64,000 bases of DNA from JAEUHO01 sp046350655. GTDB lineage: Bacteria > Planctomycetota > PLA2 > JAEUHO01. The notes below the pieces were generated by a model. That model saw only the letters and a program-made list of their open reading frames with translations. It had not been told where the DNA came from and ran no database searches. Of the stretch, positions 17,242-25,646 are shown piece after piece (position 1 is the first letter of the stretch; every line of letters starts with the position of its first letter). Both the position numbers and the translations under genes were made by a program. The stretch covers positions 558,001 to 622,000 of the forward strand of contig JAXMAB010000004.1 in the NCBI GenBank assembly GCA_046350655.1, given 5' to 3'.

Positions 17242-18837
17242 ATGGTCTCGCGGGTCGGTCGGTTCGTCGGTGCCGGAGTCGCGGCGATCGCGGTCGCCGT
17301 GGCCTGGGGGCTGCGTGCCGGTCCCGGCGAGATCGCGTCGGACGTCGCGCTCGCGCCGACCGCGCCCGCCCGCGGCGCGACCGCGCCCGGGCTGGCGGCC
17401 TCCGCGCCGGCGCCGCGGTCCGCGGTGCGCGTCGTCGCCGACGCCGAGGCACCGCTCCCCGCCGAGGTCGAGGCGGCGTACCACCAGGTCGTCGAGGTCG
17501 GCCGCGCCGACGGACGCGGGCTCGCCGCGGCCGTCACCGACCTCGCGCGGGTCGCCTGCCTGGCCCCCGATGCGTGGCACGGCCTCCTCGCGCGCGTCGC
17601 GGCGAGCGCGCCGACGCTCGAGCGCGGCGAACGCGCGGCGGTGCTCGCGCTCGCGCGCTGCAGCCGCGACGACGTCGTGCGGCCGCTCGCGGCCCTCGTC
17701 GCCGACGCGACCACGCCGCCGTCGCTGCGGGCGTCGCTCGCCCTCGGCCTCGGGCAGCTGCGCACCCTGGACGCCGAGCCCCACGGCCGCGCCGCGGAGG
17801 CGCACGTCTGGCCCCGGTTCGACGACGCGACGCTCGGCGCGCCGATCGCGGAGCCGTTCGTCGTCGACGCGCTCCTCGCGTGCCTCGACGAGGCGCCCCC
17901 GCGTCGCGACGCACCCGACCCCGCGGCGCGCGCCGACGCCGAGCAAGCGGCCTACGCGCGCGACTGCGCCGCCTTCGCCCTCGCGGGCACGGCCGCGGTG
18001 CGCGAGGACGTCTTCGCGCGGCTCGTGGCCGCCGCGGCCCGCGACGCCGCGATCGGCGACGCGATGCGCACGGCGCTGCGGTGCGCGAGCGGCTCGCCGT
18101 GGGTCTCGGCCCACGCGCGCGACCTCGCGCTCGCCGCGGCCGACGGCACGCGCGCGTTCGACGAGGCGTGGGCGCTGTGGGGGACCGTCGCGCCGCAGCC
18201 GGCCGCCGAGGCCGCGACCGCGGTCCTGCGCGACCCCGCGGCGTCGCCGCGCCGCAAGGCCGCGTTGCTCGAGGCCGTCGGCGCGTGCGTGCGGCCCGGC
18301 GTGCCCGACGGCGCCGTCGAGGAGCTCGCGCGCGCGGCCGACGCGTTCGCCGCGACGACCATCGCGGCCGACGGCGCGACCGCGCCCGTCTCGCCGACGC
18401 CGGAGGGGCGCGCGTCGCCCCGCGCGGCGGCCGACGACCTGCTGCTGGCGGCGGTCGCCGCGACGGGCGACCGATCGTTCGTCGTGCGTGAACGCGCGGT
18501 CGAGGCCGCGCTGCGCGTGCTGCGCGACGGACGGCGCGACGCGGACGGCCCGCCGCCCGAGGTCGTCGCGGTGTTCGCCCGCGGCGACCGACTCACGCTC
18601 GCGATCCTCTACCGCCTGCGCGACGCGGGCCTCGAGCCCGAGCGCCTCGCCGACGCCGTGGACGCCGCCCTCGACGCCCCGGCCTCGCGCGGGTCCGCGT
18701 CGGCGGCGGTCGAGGGCGCGATCGCGCAGCTCCGTCCGCTGCTGCCCGACGACGTGCGCGCCGCGCTCGACGCCCGCCGCGCCGCGCGCGCGCCCGCCGT
18801 CACCCCCGCGCCGGTCGTCGCGCCCGCGGGCCGCTGA
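17242..18837 (+). CDS. Secreted or membrane-anchored HEAT-like helical protein
   Basis: This 531-residue protein begins with a hydrophobic signal or anchor (FVGAGVAAIAVAVAWGL, residues about 8-24). The rest is almost entirely alpha-helical and Ala/Arg/Asp-rich, with spaced units such as TPPSLRASLALGLGQL, AASPRRKAALLEAVGAC and RSFVVRERAVEAALRVLRDG that resemble HEAT/armadillo repeats. No enzyme motif is visible. The ATG is preceded by GGGGGAGG and a TAGGCT box at 17218-17223, so the mRNA has a short leader with a ribosome site. It is divergent from the frameshifted gene on the other strand. Confidence 0.75.
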   Translation: MVSRVGRFVGAGVAAIAVAVAWGLRAGPGEIASDVALAPTAPARGATAPGLAASAPAPRSAVRVVADAEAPLPAEVEAAYHQVVEVGRADGRGLAAAVTDLARVACLAPDAWHGLLARVAASAPTLERGERAAVLALARCSRDDVVRPLAALVADATTPPSLRASLALGLGQLRTLDAEPHGRAAEAHVWPRFDDATLGAPIAEPFVVDALLACLDEAPPRRDAPDPAARADAEQAAYARDCAAFALAGTAAVREDVFARLVAAAARDAAIGDAMRTALRCASGSPWVSAHARDLALAAADGTRAFDEAWALWGTVAPQPAAEAATAVLRDPAASPRRKAALLEAVGACVRPGVPDGAVEELARAADAFAATTIAADGATAPVSPTPEGRASPRAAADDLLLAAVAATGDRSFVVRERAVEAALRVLRDGRRDADGPPPEVVAVFARGDRLTLAILYRLRDAGLEPERLADAVDAALDAPASRGSASAAVEGAIAQLRPLLPDDVRAALDARRAARAPAVTPAPVVAPAGR

Positions 18838-18934
18838 CCCTCCGGACGTCTCCCTCGTCGTCGTCGACCGCGGTGGCGTTGGGCCGCGGTCGTGGTGGGG
18901 CGCGGTCGTGCGGGGCCTCGGTCGCATGTTCCGG

Positions 18935-18949
18935 GACGCGAGGCCCGGC
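18935..18949 (+). repeat. Half copy of the dispersed repeat
   Basis: Exact GACGCGAGGCCCGGC, extended by GGCCGGCG as in the full copy at 19162. Confidence 0.75.
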
Positions 18950-19067
18950 GGCCGGCGTGATCGGGCAACACCACGGCGGCGGGGACGACGCAAGGCCGCC
19001 GCGGCGATCGGTCATCGGCGCGACCGGCGGGCGGCCGCAAGGGCCGCGCCCTACGGGTCCCGGCGAC

Positions 19068-19128
19068 GATCGACGTGATCGATGCGATCGACGCGATCGA
19101 CCGATCGACGTGATCGACGGATCGAACG
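19068..19128. repeat. Tandem GATCGACGN micro-repeat
   Basis: About seven imperfect 8-9 bp units of GATCGACGY run through this intergenic stretch. Each contains ATCGAT-like palindromic sequence. Confidence 0.7.
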
Positions 19129-19161
19129 CGGCGGGACCGATCGCGACGCGATCGTCGTTTC

Positions 19162-19199
19162 GGACCGCGAGGCCCGGCGGCCGGCGGGCCTCGCGGTCC
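19162..19199. repeat. Full palindromic copy of the dispersed repeat
   Basis: GGACCGCGAGGCCCG (19162-19176) and CGGGCCTCGCGGTCC (19185-19199) are perfect 15-bp complements around an 8-nt loop. This is the cleanest hairpin form of the element. Confidence 0.85.
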
Positions 19200-19288
19200 C
19201 GTGGGTCGCCGTCCGCTGCGGTCCGAGTCGCGTTTCGGAAGATCGCGTAGAATGCAGGGAATGTAGTGAAATGCGCGAGAATCCGTAG

Positions 19289-19309
19289 GGGCGGGCCTTG
19301 CGCCCGCCC
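19289..19309. terminator. GC hairpin in an A/T-richer patch
   Basis: GGGCGGGC (19289-19296) pairs with GCCCGCCC (19302-19309) around 5 nt. It could serve as a terminator for the minus-strand SDR gene whose stop is at 19378. Confidence 0.4.
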
Positions 19310-19364
19310 GCGCGGGGGCGTCCCTCGGCGTGGGTCGCGGTTCGTGCCTCGGCGCGTGGGTCGC

Positions 19365-19379
19365 GCCGGGCCTCGCGTC
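19365..19379 (-). repeat. Dispersed repeat supplying the SDR stop codon
   Basis: GCCGGGCCTCGCGTC on the plus strand; on the minus strand the TGA stop of the SDR gene (19378-19380) runs straight into the repeat as TGACGCGAGGCCCGGC. Confidence 0.7.
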
Positions 19380-20148
19380 ACCCGCGGAGGTGACGGCCCC
19401 CGTCGACGGGCAGGACCGCGCCCGTGATGAACGGTGCGGTCGCGAGGAAGACGACTGCGGCCGCGACGTCGGCCGGCGTGCCCCAGCGGCGCAGCAACGT
19501 CGTCGCGACGGCGGAGGCGCGCCAACGGTCGTCGTCGTCGGGCGCGAGGACGGGGCCCGGCGCGACCGCGTTGACGCGCACGGCGGGCGCGAGCGCCTTC
19601 GCGAAGCCCTTCACCAGCGCGACGAGCGCAGCCTTCGACGCGCTGTAGGGGAGGAACCCCGCCCACGGCGACGCCGCCGACGCGCACGCGACGTGGACGA
19701 CCGCGCCGCCGCGGCGCTCGAGGAGCGGGGCGGCGGACGACGTGAGGAGCCACGCGGCGCGCGCGTTGACGTCCATCATGGCGTCCCACGCGGCGGCGTC
19801 GGCGGAGCGCGGGTCGGTGGGCGCGAAGACGGCCGCGTTGTGCACGAGGACGTCGAGGCGGCCGAGGACGTCCGCGGCGCCGAGCGGGAGAGCGCGCGCG
19901 ACGATCGGGTCGGCGAGGTCGCCGGTGAGGACCGCCGCGCGCCGGCCGCGGGCCTCGACGGCGCGCGCCAGCGCCCGCGCCTCGCGGCCGCTGCGGTGCG
20001 CGTGGATCGCGACGTCGGCGCCCGCGTCGGCGAGCGCGAGGACGATCGCGCGGCCCACGCGGCGCGCGCCGCCGGTCACGAGGGCGACGCGCCGTGAGAG
20101 CGGCGGGGCGCGGAGCGGCGGGGCGGGGCGGGTCGGTCGGCGGGGCAT
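19378..20148 (-). CDS. Short-chain dehydrogenase/reductase (pteridine-reductase-like)
   Basis: This 256-residue protein is a classical SDR. It has the NAD(P)-binding TGGARRVGRAI at about residues 24-34, LVHNAAVF (NNAG motif), VHVACASAA (catalytic Ser region), YSASKAAL (catalytic Tyr and Lys) and a C-terminal ITGAVLPVDGGRHLRG. The ARRVG variant of the glycine loop is typical of FolM/pteridine reductase-like enzymes that reduce dihydropteridines with NADPH, but substrate assignment is tentative. An Arg/Pro-rich N-terminal extension of about 18 residues precedes the fold. A TACGCT box lies 6 nt before the ATG. The stop codon is embedded in a dispersed-repeat copy. Confidence 0.88.
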   Translation of the reverse strand: MPRRPTRPAPPLRAPPLSRRVALVTGGARRVGRAIVLALADAGADVAIHAHRSGREARALARAVEARGRRAAVLTGDLADPIVARALPLGAADVLGRLDVLVHNAAVFAPTDPRSADAAAWDAMMDVNARAAWLLTSSAAPLLERRGGAVVHVACASAASPWAGFLPYSASKAALVALVKGFAKALAPAVRVNAVAPGPVLAPDDDDRWRASAVATTLLRRWGTPADVAAAVVFLATAPFITGAVLPVDGGRHLRG

Positions 20149-20154
20149 GGGGAG

Positions 20155-20160
20155 AGCGTA
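20155..20160 (-). promoter_or_regulatory. -10 box (TACGCT), leaderless
   Basis: On the minus strand TACGCT sits 6 nt before the ATG at 20148. Confidence 0.55.
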
Positions 20161-20253
20161 GAGCCTATCCGCATCGTGCAGGGCGCCGCAGGGAGGCGAT
20201 GGGGATGGGCTCTCGGCGCGGGCCCGGGCGGGCGCGACGCGGGGGCCGCGCGG

Positions 20254-21495
20254 TCACGCGTAGGCGACGGCCGCGAAGGAGACGTGGCTCGACGTCGCGG
20301 GGTCGATCTCCCACGCGTCGTGGCGGAGCACGGTGCCGCGGAGGCCGCGGTCGCGGAGCGTCTCGAGGAGCGCCCACGTGGGCGCGGCGCCGCAGACGTT
20401 GCGCGCGTCGCGTTCGGCGTGGAGCGCGCGCAGCCACGCGTCGGGCGCGACGGCGACGGCGTGGTCGAGGAGCACGCGGTCGGCGGCGAGGACCTCCGCG
20501 AGGCGGGCGGGCGTGACGGGCGCGGCGTCGCCGTACTTCGGGCCGACGTGGGCGAGATCGACGCTCGCGACGAGGGCGACGCGGTCGCCGCGCTCGGCGA
20601 CGAGCTCCGTCAACGCGTCCACGACGTCGGCGACGCGGGCGTCGTCGCGCGCGGGCCGGCCGTCGGCGAGGCGCGCGTGGAGCGAGCCGACGAGCACCGG
20701 CACGATCGACACGTCGCGCCGTCCGGCGAAGAGGTGCGCGAGCCAGAGCGCCTGGAACTCGACGGAGTGCTCCTCCCGGTGCGCGAGCTCGTCGTCGAGG
20801 AGGCCGCCGCCGCCGCGGGCGGCGAGGCGCGCGACGAGGTCGCGGTCGGTGCGCACGGTGCCGACGGGGGTGGCGAAGTCGCGCGTCGTGAGCGCGAACG
20901 GGCGCCGGAGCGGGGCGTGCGCGGTGCCGAGCACGACGAACGTGTCGGCCGCGCAGCGCGCGAGCGCGCGGGCCGCCGCGCCGTGGCACGGGCCGCCGCC
21001 GCGCAGGTCGATGTGCGGCGCGACCACCGCGACCACGCGGTCGGGCAGGTCGAGGTCGCCCGCGGCGTCGAGCGCGGCGTCGAGGAAGCGGCGGCAGGCC
21101 GCGGGGTCGTCGGGGTACGACGCGCCCGCGCACGCGGCGGCGCGCGCCGGGGCCGCGCGGTACGCGGCGAGCGCCGCCGCGCGCGCGGCCTCGACGGCGG
21201 GGCCCTCGAGCACCAACGCGGCAGAGAGCTCGTCGAGCAGCGCCTCGACGTCGGCCGCGGGGACGCGCCCGCCCGTCGCGGCGCCGAGGGCGGCCGCGAC
21301 GGCGGCGGGCGTCCGCGTGCCGTCGCAGAGGCGGAGCACCTCGAGGACCGCGGCCGTCACGAGGAGGAGGCCGTCGAACAGGCCCTCGGGGTCGCGCAGG
21401 GCGAACCGCGGCGCCGTCGGGTCGTCGCCGACCGCGTCGGCGGGGGCGGGGAACGCCTCGAGGGCGCGGACGCGGGGGCGGGAGGGCGTGGGCAC
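20254..21495 (-). CDS. Memo-like protein (AmmeMemoRadiSam system B family)
   Basis: This 413-residue protein has a C-terminal Memo domain (about 120-413): VAVVAPHIDLRGGG, VVLGTAHAPLRRPFALT, EEHSVEFQALWLAHLF and VALVASVDLAHVGPKYGD carry the conserved His/Asp/Glu residues that form the metal-type pocket. Memo proteins are structurally related to extradiol dioxygenases; bacterial members usually occur with a radical SAM enzyme and an AMMECR1 protein, neither of which is seen here. The first about 110 residues (LLLVTAAVLEVLRLCDGTRT) resemble a PqqD/winged-helix-like domain. The GTG at 21495 is the start with best N-terminal sense. Confidence 0.85.
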   Translation of the reverse strand: MPTPSRPRVRALEAFPAPADAVGDDPTAPRFALRDPEGLFDGLLLVTAAVLEVLRLCDGTRTPAAVAAALGAATGGRVPAADVEALLDELSAALVLEGPAVEAARAAALAAYRAAPARAAACAGASYPDDPAACRRFLDAALDAAGDLDLPDRVVAVVAPHIDLRGGGPCHGAAARALARCAADTFVVLGTAHAPLRRPFALTTRDFATPVGTVRTDRDLVARLAARGGGGLLDDELAHREEHSVEFQALWLAHLFAGRRDVSIVPVLVGSLHARLADGRPARDDARVADVVDALTELVAERGDRVALVASVDLAHVGPKYGDAAPVTPARLAEVLAADRVLLDHAVAVAPDAWLRALHAERDARNVCGAAPTWALLETLRDRGLRGTVLRHDAWEIDPATSSHVSFAAVAYA

Positions 21496-21667
21496 GGGGC
21501 GGATTCGCTGGGGGGGACGCGGCGCTTCGTTCTACGCTCTGCGACGTCGCGCAGCGCGGTGTGTCGGTGGTTGTCCGTCTCGGGCTGCGATTGTCCCCTC
21601 TCTTCCTGTCGTCGGTGTCGGTCGGTGTCCGCGCCCTCTCGGGCCGCCCGACCTGTCGGAGGCTCCC

Positions 21668-22901
21668 ATGTCGGACCCCAAGGCGCACGTCGCCGTGTTG
21701 ATGGATCTCGAGTCGCTCTCGCGGACCGCGGGCATGCCGCCCGCCGCGGAGGCGGCCGCGGCGCTGCTGCGGTACGCCGGCGGCGTCGGCCGCGTGATGC
21801 TGGCGCGCGCCTACGCCGACTTCGGGCCGCGCGTGGACGACGCGAACGCGCTGCAGGCCGTGCGGGTCCTCCCGGTGCTCGTGACGCGAGGCCCGGCCGG
21901 CGAGGACCGGGCCCACGTGCGCCTGGCCGTCGAGGCCCTCGAGGCGCGGTACGCGGGCGGCGAGCCCGACGCGTTCGTGATCGCGACGGGCGACGAGCGG
22001 CTGCTGCCGCTGGTGCAGTCGCTCCGCGGCGACGGCAGCGACGTGCTCGTCGTGACGCCGGCGGCGGCCGCGTCGCCCGGCCTGCGCGGCGAGGCCGACG
22101 CCGCGGCCACCCTCGAGGAGGTGATGGCGGGGCCGTCGGGCCCGCGTCGACGCCCGCGATGGGGGAGGACGACGGGGCCGACGAGGTCGTCGCCGCGCCC
22201 GCGCCGCCGCGCCCGGTCGCGCCGCCCGCGCGCCCGCGCGCGCCCGAGGGCCGTGGCTTCGGCCGCCGCCGCGGGACCGGTTCGGCGCCCCGGAAGGGCG
22301 CGGGTACGGCGACCGCGAGCGCCGTCGGTTCGGCGGGTCGGAGGGCTTCGGCGGCGACGGCCCGGGCGCGGGCGGCGGCCGGTTCGGCGGGCGCGACGAG
22401 GGCCGGCCGGGCCGCGGGCCGCGCGAGTTCGGCGGCCGCGAGGGCGGGTTCGGCGGCCGCGAGGCCCCGGCGCTCGACTTCGAGCGGTACGACTGGGCGT
22501 CGTTCGTGCGCCTCGTGGACGAGCTCGAGCACCGGCTGCCGTTCGTCGGCGTGCGGTACCTCGTGAACAAGGTGATGGGCCCGCGCAACGCGGGGATCGA
22601 GGACCCGCGCCAGAAGCGCGAGCTGATCAACCGCGCGGTGGACGACGGCGTGCTCGAGATGTACGAGGTCGGCAACGTCGAGGGCCGGGGCGACCCGGTC
22701 ACGGCGTGCCGCCTCGACCGCGCGAGCCCGGTGGTGGTGCGGTTCCTCGGGCCCGCGTCGCGCGCGCCGAGCGTGCCCGCGAGCCGGCCGGGCCTCGCGT
22801 CCGATGCGACGGAAGCGTCGCCCGGGGACGGCGGGCCGTCGTCGGGCGACGAGGCCGAGTTCGAGCCGTCCACCGGTGACGGCGGCGGCGACGACGTGTA
22901 G
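21668..22901 (+). CDS. NYN-domain protein with C-terminal LOTUS/OST-HTH, two apparent frameshifts
   Basis: The gene starts at the ATG at 21668 after GGAGGCTCCC. Its first about 155 residues form a NYN (PIN-like, LabA/DUF88) nuclease fold: VAVLMDLESL, FVIATGDERLLPLVQSLR and DVLVVTP carry the acidic residues. The coding signal then shifts frame near 22145 and again near 22270. The third frame gives a Gly/Phe/Arg-rich linker (repeated FGGR), then FERYDWASFVRLVDELEHRLPF...AVDDGVLEMYEV, a LOTUS-like winged helix, ending at TAG 22899-22901. NYN-LOTUS proteins are RNA-binding nucleases. The shifts may be sequencing indels in GC tracts, mutation, or programmed. A repeat core at 21883 is read as VTRGPAG. 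Confidence 0.7.
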
Positions 22902-22904
22902 GCT
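22899..22904 (+). promoter_or_regulatory. -10 box (TAGGCT) overlapping an upstream stop codon
   Basis: TAGGCT begins with the TAG stop of the NYN-LOTUS gene and lies 24 nt before the ChaN-like ATG, which has its own GGAGGT site. Confidence 0.45.
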
Positions 22905-22928
22905 GCGGCCCCACCGACGGAGGTCCCG

Positions 22929-23981
22929 ATGTCCCGCACCCTCGCCGTGATCGCCGCCGCCGCCGCGGCGTCCCTCCTCTCCGCCTGCGCGTCCGCCCGC
23001 TGCTGCGAGCGGCCGTGCGCCGAGGCGGCGCCGATGCCGGTGCCGACGGCCGCCGCGCCCGCGGCGCCCGCCGCGACGCCGGCGCCGCAGATGCCGGCGG
23101 CGGGGACCATCCTCGACCATCGGACGGACGAGGCGATCACGTTCCCGCAGCTCGTGGAGCGGCTGAACGCCGTGCGGGTCGTCCACGTGGGCGAGTTCCA
23201 CGACCAGCCGGCGCACCACGCGTTCCAGGCGAAGGTGCTCGCGGCGCTCGCGGAGAGGACCGACACGCCGCTCGCGCTCGGCCTCGAGATGTTCTACACG
23301 CCGTTCCAGCCCGCGCTCGACGCGTACGTCGCGGGCGAGATCGACGAGAAGACGATGCTCGAGCGGACGGAGTGGGCCACGCGCTGGGGCTTCGGCTGGG
23401 AGATGTACGCGCCGATGCTCCGGCTCTGCCGCGAGAAGAAGCTGCCCGTGATCGCGCTGAACGCGCCGAAGGAGGTCACGCGCACCGTGTCGCGCCAGGG
23501 CCTCGACGCGCTCACGCCGGAGCAAAAGGCGTCGCTGCCGCCGCTCGACATGACCGACGGGGCGCACCGCGCGTTCGTGAAGGCCGCGACCGGCGGCCAC
23601 GGGCACGAGATGAAGCCCGACGCGTTCGAGCGCATGTACACGGCGATGGTGATCTGGGACGAGACGATGTCGTCCAACGTCGCCGCGTGGCTCGAGAAGG
23701 CGGGGCCGGGCTCGCGGATGGTCGTCGTGGCGGGCAACGGCCACATCGCCGACCGCTACGGCGTGCCCGCGCGCGCGGCGCGCAAGTCGCAGGCGCCCTA
23801 CGCGACGATCGTGCAGGAGGTGCGCCGCGGTCAGACCGAGCGGCGCTCCGACACGACCTACGCCGACTTCACGGTGTGGTGGGAGGAGTCGGCCCCGCCG
23901 AAGCCGCCGGCGCCCGCGAAGCCGGCCCCGAAGCCGGACGCGAAGCCCGCGCCCGACGCGCCGAAGCCGCCGGCGACGTGA
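22929..23981 (+). CDS. ChaN-like lipoprotein (PF04187)
   Basis: This 350-residue lipoprotein has a signal peptide ending in the lipobox LLSAC (Cys20). After a Pro/Ala linker comes a haem-binding uptake ChaN-like domain (about 60-310): VVHVGEFHDQPAHHAFQ, LALGLEMFYTPFQPALDAYV, PVIALNAPKEVTRTV and VVVAGNGHIADRYGVP carry the conserved Glu/His residues of the family (Tiki/EreA superfamily). ChaN binds haem and is linked to iron uptake, though many members are unassigned. A long Lys/Pro/Ala tail (about 312-350) closes the protein. Start ATG has GGAGGT 7 nt upstream. Confidence 0.88.
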   Translation: MSRTLAVIAAAAAASLLSACASARCCERPCAEAAPMPVPTAAAPAAPAATPAPQMPAAGTILDHRTDEAITFPQLVERLNAVRVVHVGEFHDQPAHHAFQAKVLAALAERTDTPLALGLEMFYTPFQPALDAYVAGEIDEKTMLERTEWATRWGFGWEMYAPMLRLCREKKLPVIALNAPKEVTRTVSRQGLDALTPEQKASLPPLDMTDGAHRAFVKAATGGHGHEMKPDAFERMYTAMVIWDETMSSNVAAWLEKAGPGSRMVVVAGNGHIADRYGVPARAARKSQAPYATIVQEVRRGQTERRSDTTYADFTVWWEESAPPKPPAPAKPAPKPDAKPAPDAPKPPAT

Positions 23982-24133
23982 GCGCCCGTCGGGGCGTCCT
24001 GCGACGGGGGCGTTGCGCGCGCGGCGACGCCCGCGTCGTGCTGCCGGCGCCCTCCGCGCGGGGGTAGGGTGGGGGCACGGCCGGGGGCGCCACCCGACGC
24101 ACGGTCGGGAGGCCCGGCCGCGGAGGTGCTCCC

Positions 24134-24385
24134 GTGGACGTCAACGTCAAGAAGCTCGAGGGGATGCCCGGCATGCCGGGCGGGTTCGCCTTCGGCATGG
24201 TGCTGCTCGGCATCGCGCTGGGCGTCGGCGGGTCGATCCTCGCCGGCATCAACGAGCACTTCTTCCGCAACTTCGGCGAGGGCTCGCTGCGCGTCGGTCT
24301 CGAGCTGATCCAGTGGGGCGCCGTGCTCCAGGGCGTGCTCTGGGTCTGCTCGGCGTTCCGGCGCTCGCCGCCGCCCGCCGCGTGA
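24134..24385 (+). CDS. Small two-helix membrane protein
   Basis: This 83-residue protein starts at a GTG preceded by GGAGGTGCTCCC. Two hydrophobic segments (FAFGMVLLGIALGVGGSIL and LELIQWGAVLQGVLWVCSAF) flank a short loop with NEHFFRNFGEG. The family is not recognised. A TAGGGT box at 24065-24070 lies about 60 nt upstream. A bidirectional hairpin follows the stop. Confidence 0.7.
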   Translation: MDVNVKKLEGMPGMPGGFAFGMVLLGIALGVGGSILAGINEHFFRNFGEGSLRVGLELIQWGAVLQGVLWVCSAFRRSPPPAA

Positions 24386-24395
24386 CCCGGCGCGA

Positions 24396-24429
24396 GGCGC
24401 GACGGCGGCCTCGGACGCCCCGTCGCGCC
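24396..24429. terminator. Bidirectional terminator hairpin
   Basis: GGCGCGACGG (24396-24405) pairs with CCGTCGCGCC (24420-24429) in the 49-nt gap between two convergent genes. Confidence 0.55.
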
Positions 24430-24434
24430 CCGCG

Positions 24435-25634
24435 TCACCGGTCGAGGCGCGCGGCGCGCACCTCCATCTCGGCGGCGACGTCGCGGTAGAGCGTCCGCGC
24501 GCGCACGGGCGTGACGTGGACCGACGCGCGCTTCCCGCCGCGCCAGGTCACGACCTCGACGGGCACGCCGGCCTCGAAGGCGGCCGCCGCGAGGGCGTGG
24601 CACTCGGGCACCTCGCCCACGAACGCGCGCCCGCCGATCTCCACGACGAGGTCGCCCGGCCAGAGCACGCCCATGGCCGGGCTGCCGCGCACGAGGTCGG
24701 CCGCCACCGCGCCGCCCTTCTGCGGGGTCGTCGCGCGCATCGCGTCGAGGTCGCGGGGGAGGACGACGGCCGCGCCGGGCTCCGTCGGCCCCGGGAGGAA
24801 CGTGACGCCGAGGTCGAGCGGGTCGAACGACCCCGCGGCGGCGATGCGCTCGACCCACGGCGCCACGACGTCCGACGGCACGGCCCGCACCGCCTCGGCG
24901 CCCGGCCGCTCGGGGTCCACGCCGAGGACGAGGCCCGTGCAGCGTCCGTTCGCGAGGAAGAGGGGGGTGCCCTCCGCCCCGCGTCCCGCCGCGGCCTCGC
25001 CGACGCGCAACCCGACGACGGACGCCCCCTTGCCGGGCTCGCGGTCGGCCGACGCACGGCGCACCTCGACGCGGCCGCCCGCGACGCCGGCGTCGGCCCA
25101 GACGAGGCTCGCGACCGGCGTCGCGCGCAGGTCGACGCGAGGCCCGCTCTGCGCCACGGCCGCGACGACGCGGGGGCGCGGCTGGCGCGGGGCGACCGCG
25201 AACGGCGCGAACGCGCGCGTCGTCGCGGCCACGCCCATCCGCACGACGCCGAGGCGCGCGAACCAGGCGCGGGCGACGGGCCGCGCGCGCTCCCACGGCC
25301 CGTCGGCGACGCGGGCCCACAACGCGACGCCGGCGGGCGCCGCCTCGACGCGGCGCAGGTACCGCTCGGTGGTCGCGACGAGGCCGTCCGCGGTGACGAC
25401 GACGCCCGACGCCTCGGCGGCCTGCGCGGGGGGCGTGAAGCCCTCGGGGGCGGTGGCGAACCGGACCGTGGTCGCGAACGCGACGTCCGCCGCCGTGCGC
25501 TCCTCCGACGAGAGGTCGTCGGCGGGGACCACCTCGCACGCCGCGCCGTCGCAAAGGGCACGGTCCGGGGCGCCGCCGAGGGCGGCCGCGAGGACCGCGA
25601 CGAGGGAGGCGGCGAAGGCGCGGCGGGCGACCAC
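24435..25634 (-). CDS. Secreted HtrA-like protein with PDZ domain, catalytic triad lost
   Basis: This 399-residue protein has a signal peptide (about 1-28), a degenerate trypsin-like domain and a C-terminal PDZ domain (about 295-375: KGGAVAADLVRGSPAMGVLWPGDLVVEIGG, in parts KGGAVAADLVRGSP and GVLWPGDLVVEIGG). The barrel is recognisable (ASGVVVTADGLVATTERYL corresponds to SGVIV..DG.ILTN.HV) but the catalytic His position is occupied by another residue, the Asp block reads ARLGVVRMGVA, and the GNSGGPL block reads AEGTPLFLANGRC. It is therefore probably a non-proteolytic chaperone or scaffold. GTG start; a TAGCCT box 6 nt upstream overlaps the stop codon of the preceding gene. Confidence 0.8.
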   Translation of the reverse strand: MVARRAFAASLVAVLAAALGGAPDRALCDGAACEVVPADDLSSEERTAADVAFATTVRFATAPEGFTPPAQAAEASGVVVTADGLVATTERYLRRVEAAPAGVALWARVADGPWERARPVARAWFARLGVVRMGVAATTRAFAPFAVAPRQPRPRVVAAVAQSGPRVDLRATPVASLVWADAGVAGGRVEVRRASADREPGKGASVVGLRVGEAAAGRGAEGTPLFLANGRCTGLVLGVDPERPGAEAVRAVPSDVVAPWVERIAAAGSFDPLDLGVTFLPGPTEPGAAVVLPRDLDAMRATTPQKGGAVAADLVRGSPAMGVLWPGDLVVEIGGRAFVGEVPECHALAAAAFEAGVPVEVVTWRGGKRASVHVTPVRARTLYRDVAAEMEVRAARLDR

Positions 25635-25640
25635 GCCGAG

Positions 25641-25646
25641 AGGCTA
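25641..25646 (-). promoter_or_regulatory. -10 box (TAGCCT) embedded in an upstream stop codon
   Basis: On the minus strand TAGCCT begins with the TAG stop of the upstream gene and sits 6 nt before the GTG at 25634. Confidence 0.5.

Larger units (their letters stand above)
18838..19377. other. 540-nt gene-free region with several repeats
   Basis: No gene is visible. The stretch holds a half copy of the dispersed repeat (18935-18949), a tandem array of GATCGACGN units (19068-19128), a full palindromic copy (19162-19199), an unusually A/T-rich patch (about 19240-19285) and a GGGCGGGC/GCCCGCCC hairpin (19289-19309). Confidence 0.7.

Noticed and set aside
15812..19078. 1088-codon plus-strand open frame across two genes
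   Set aside because: Low-complexity Arg/Pro/Ser translation spanning genes on both strands; no recognisable fold.
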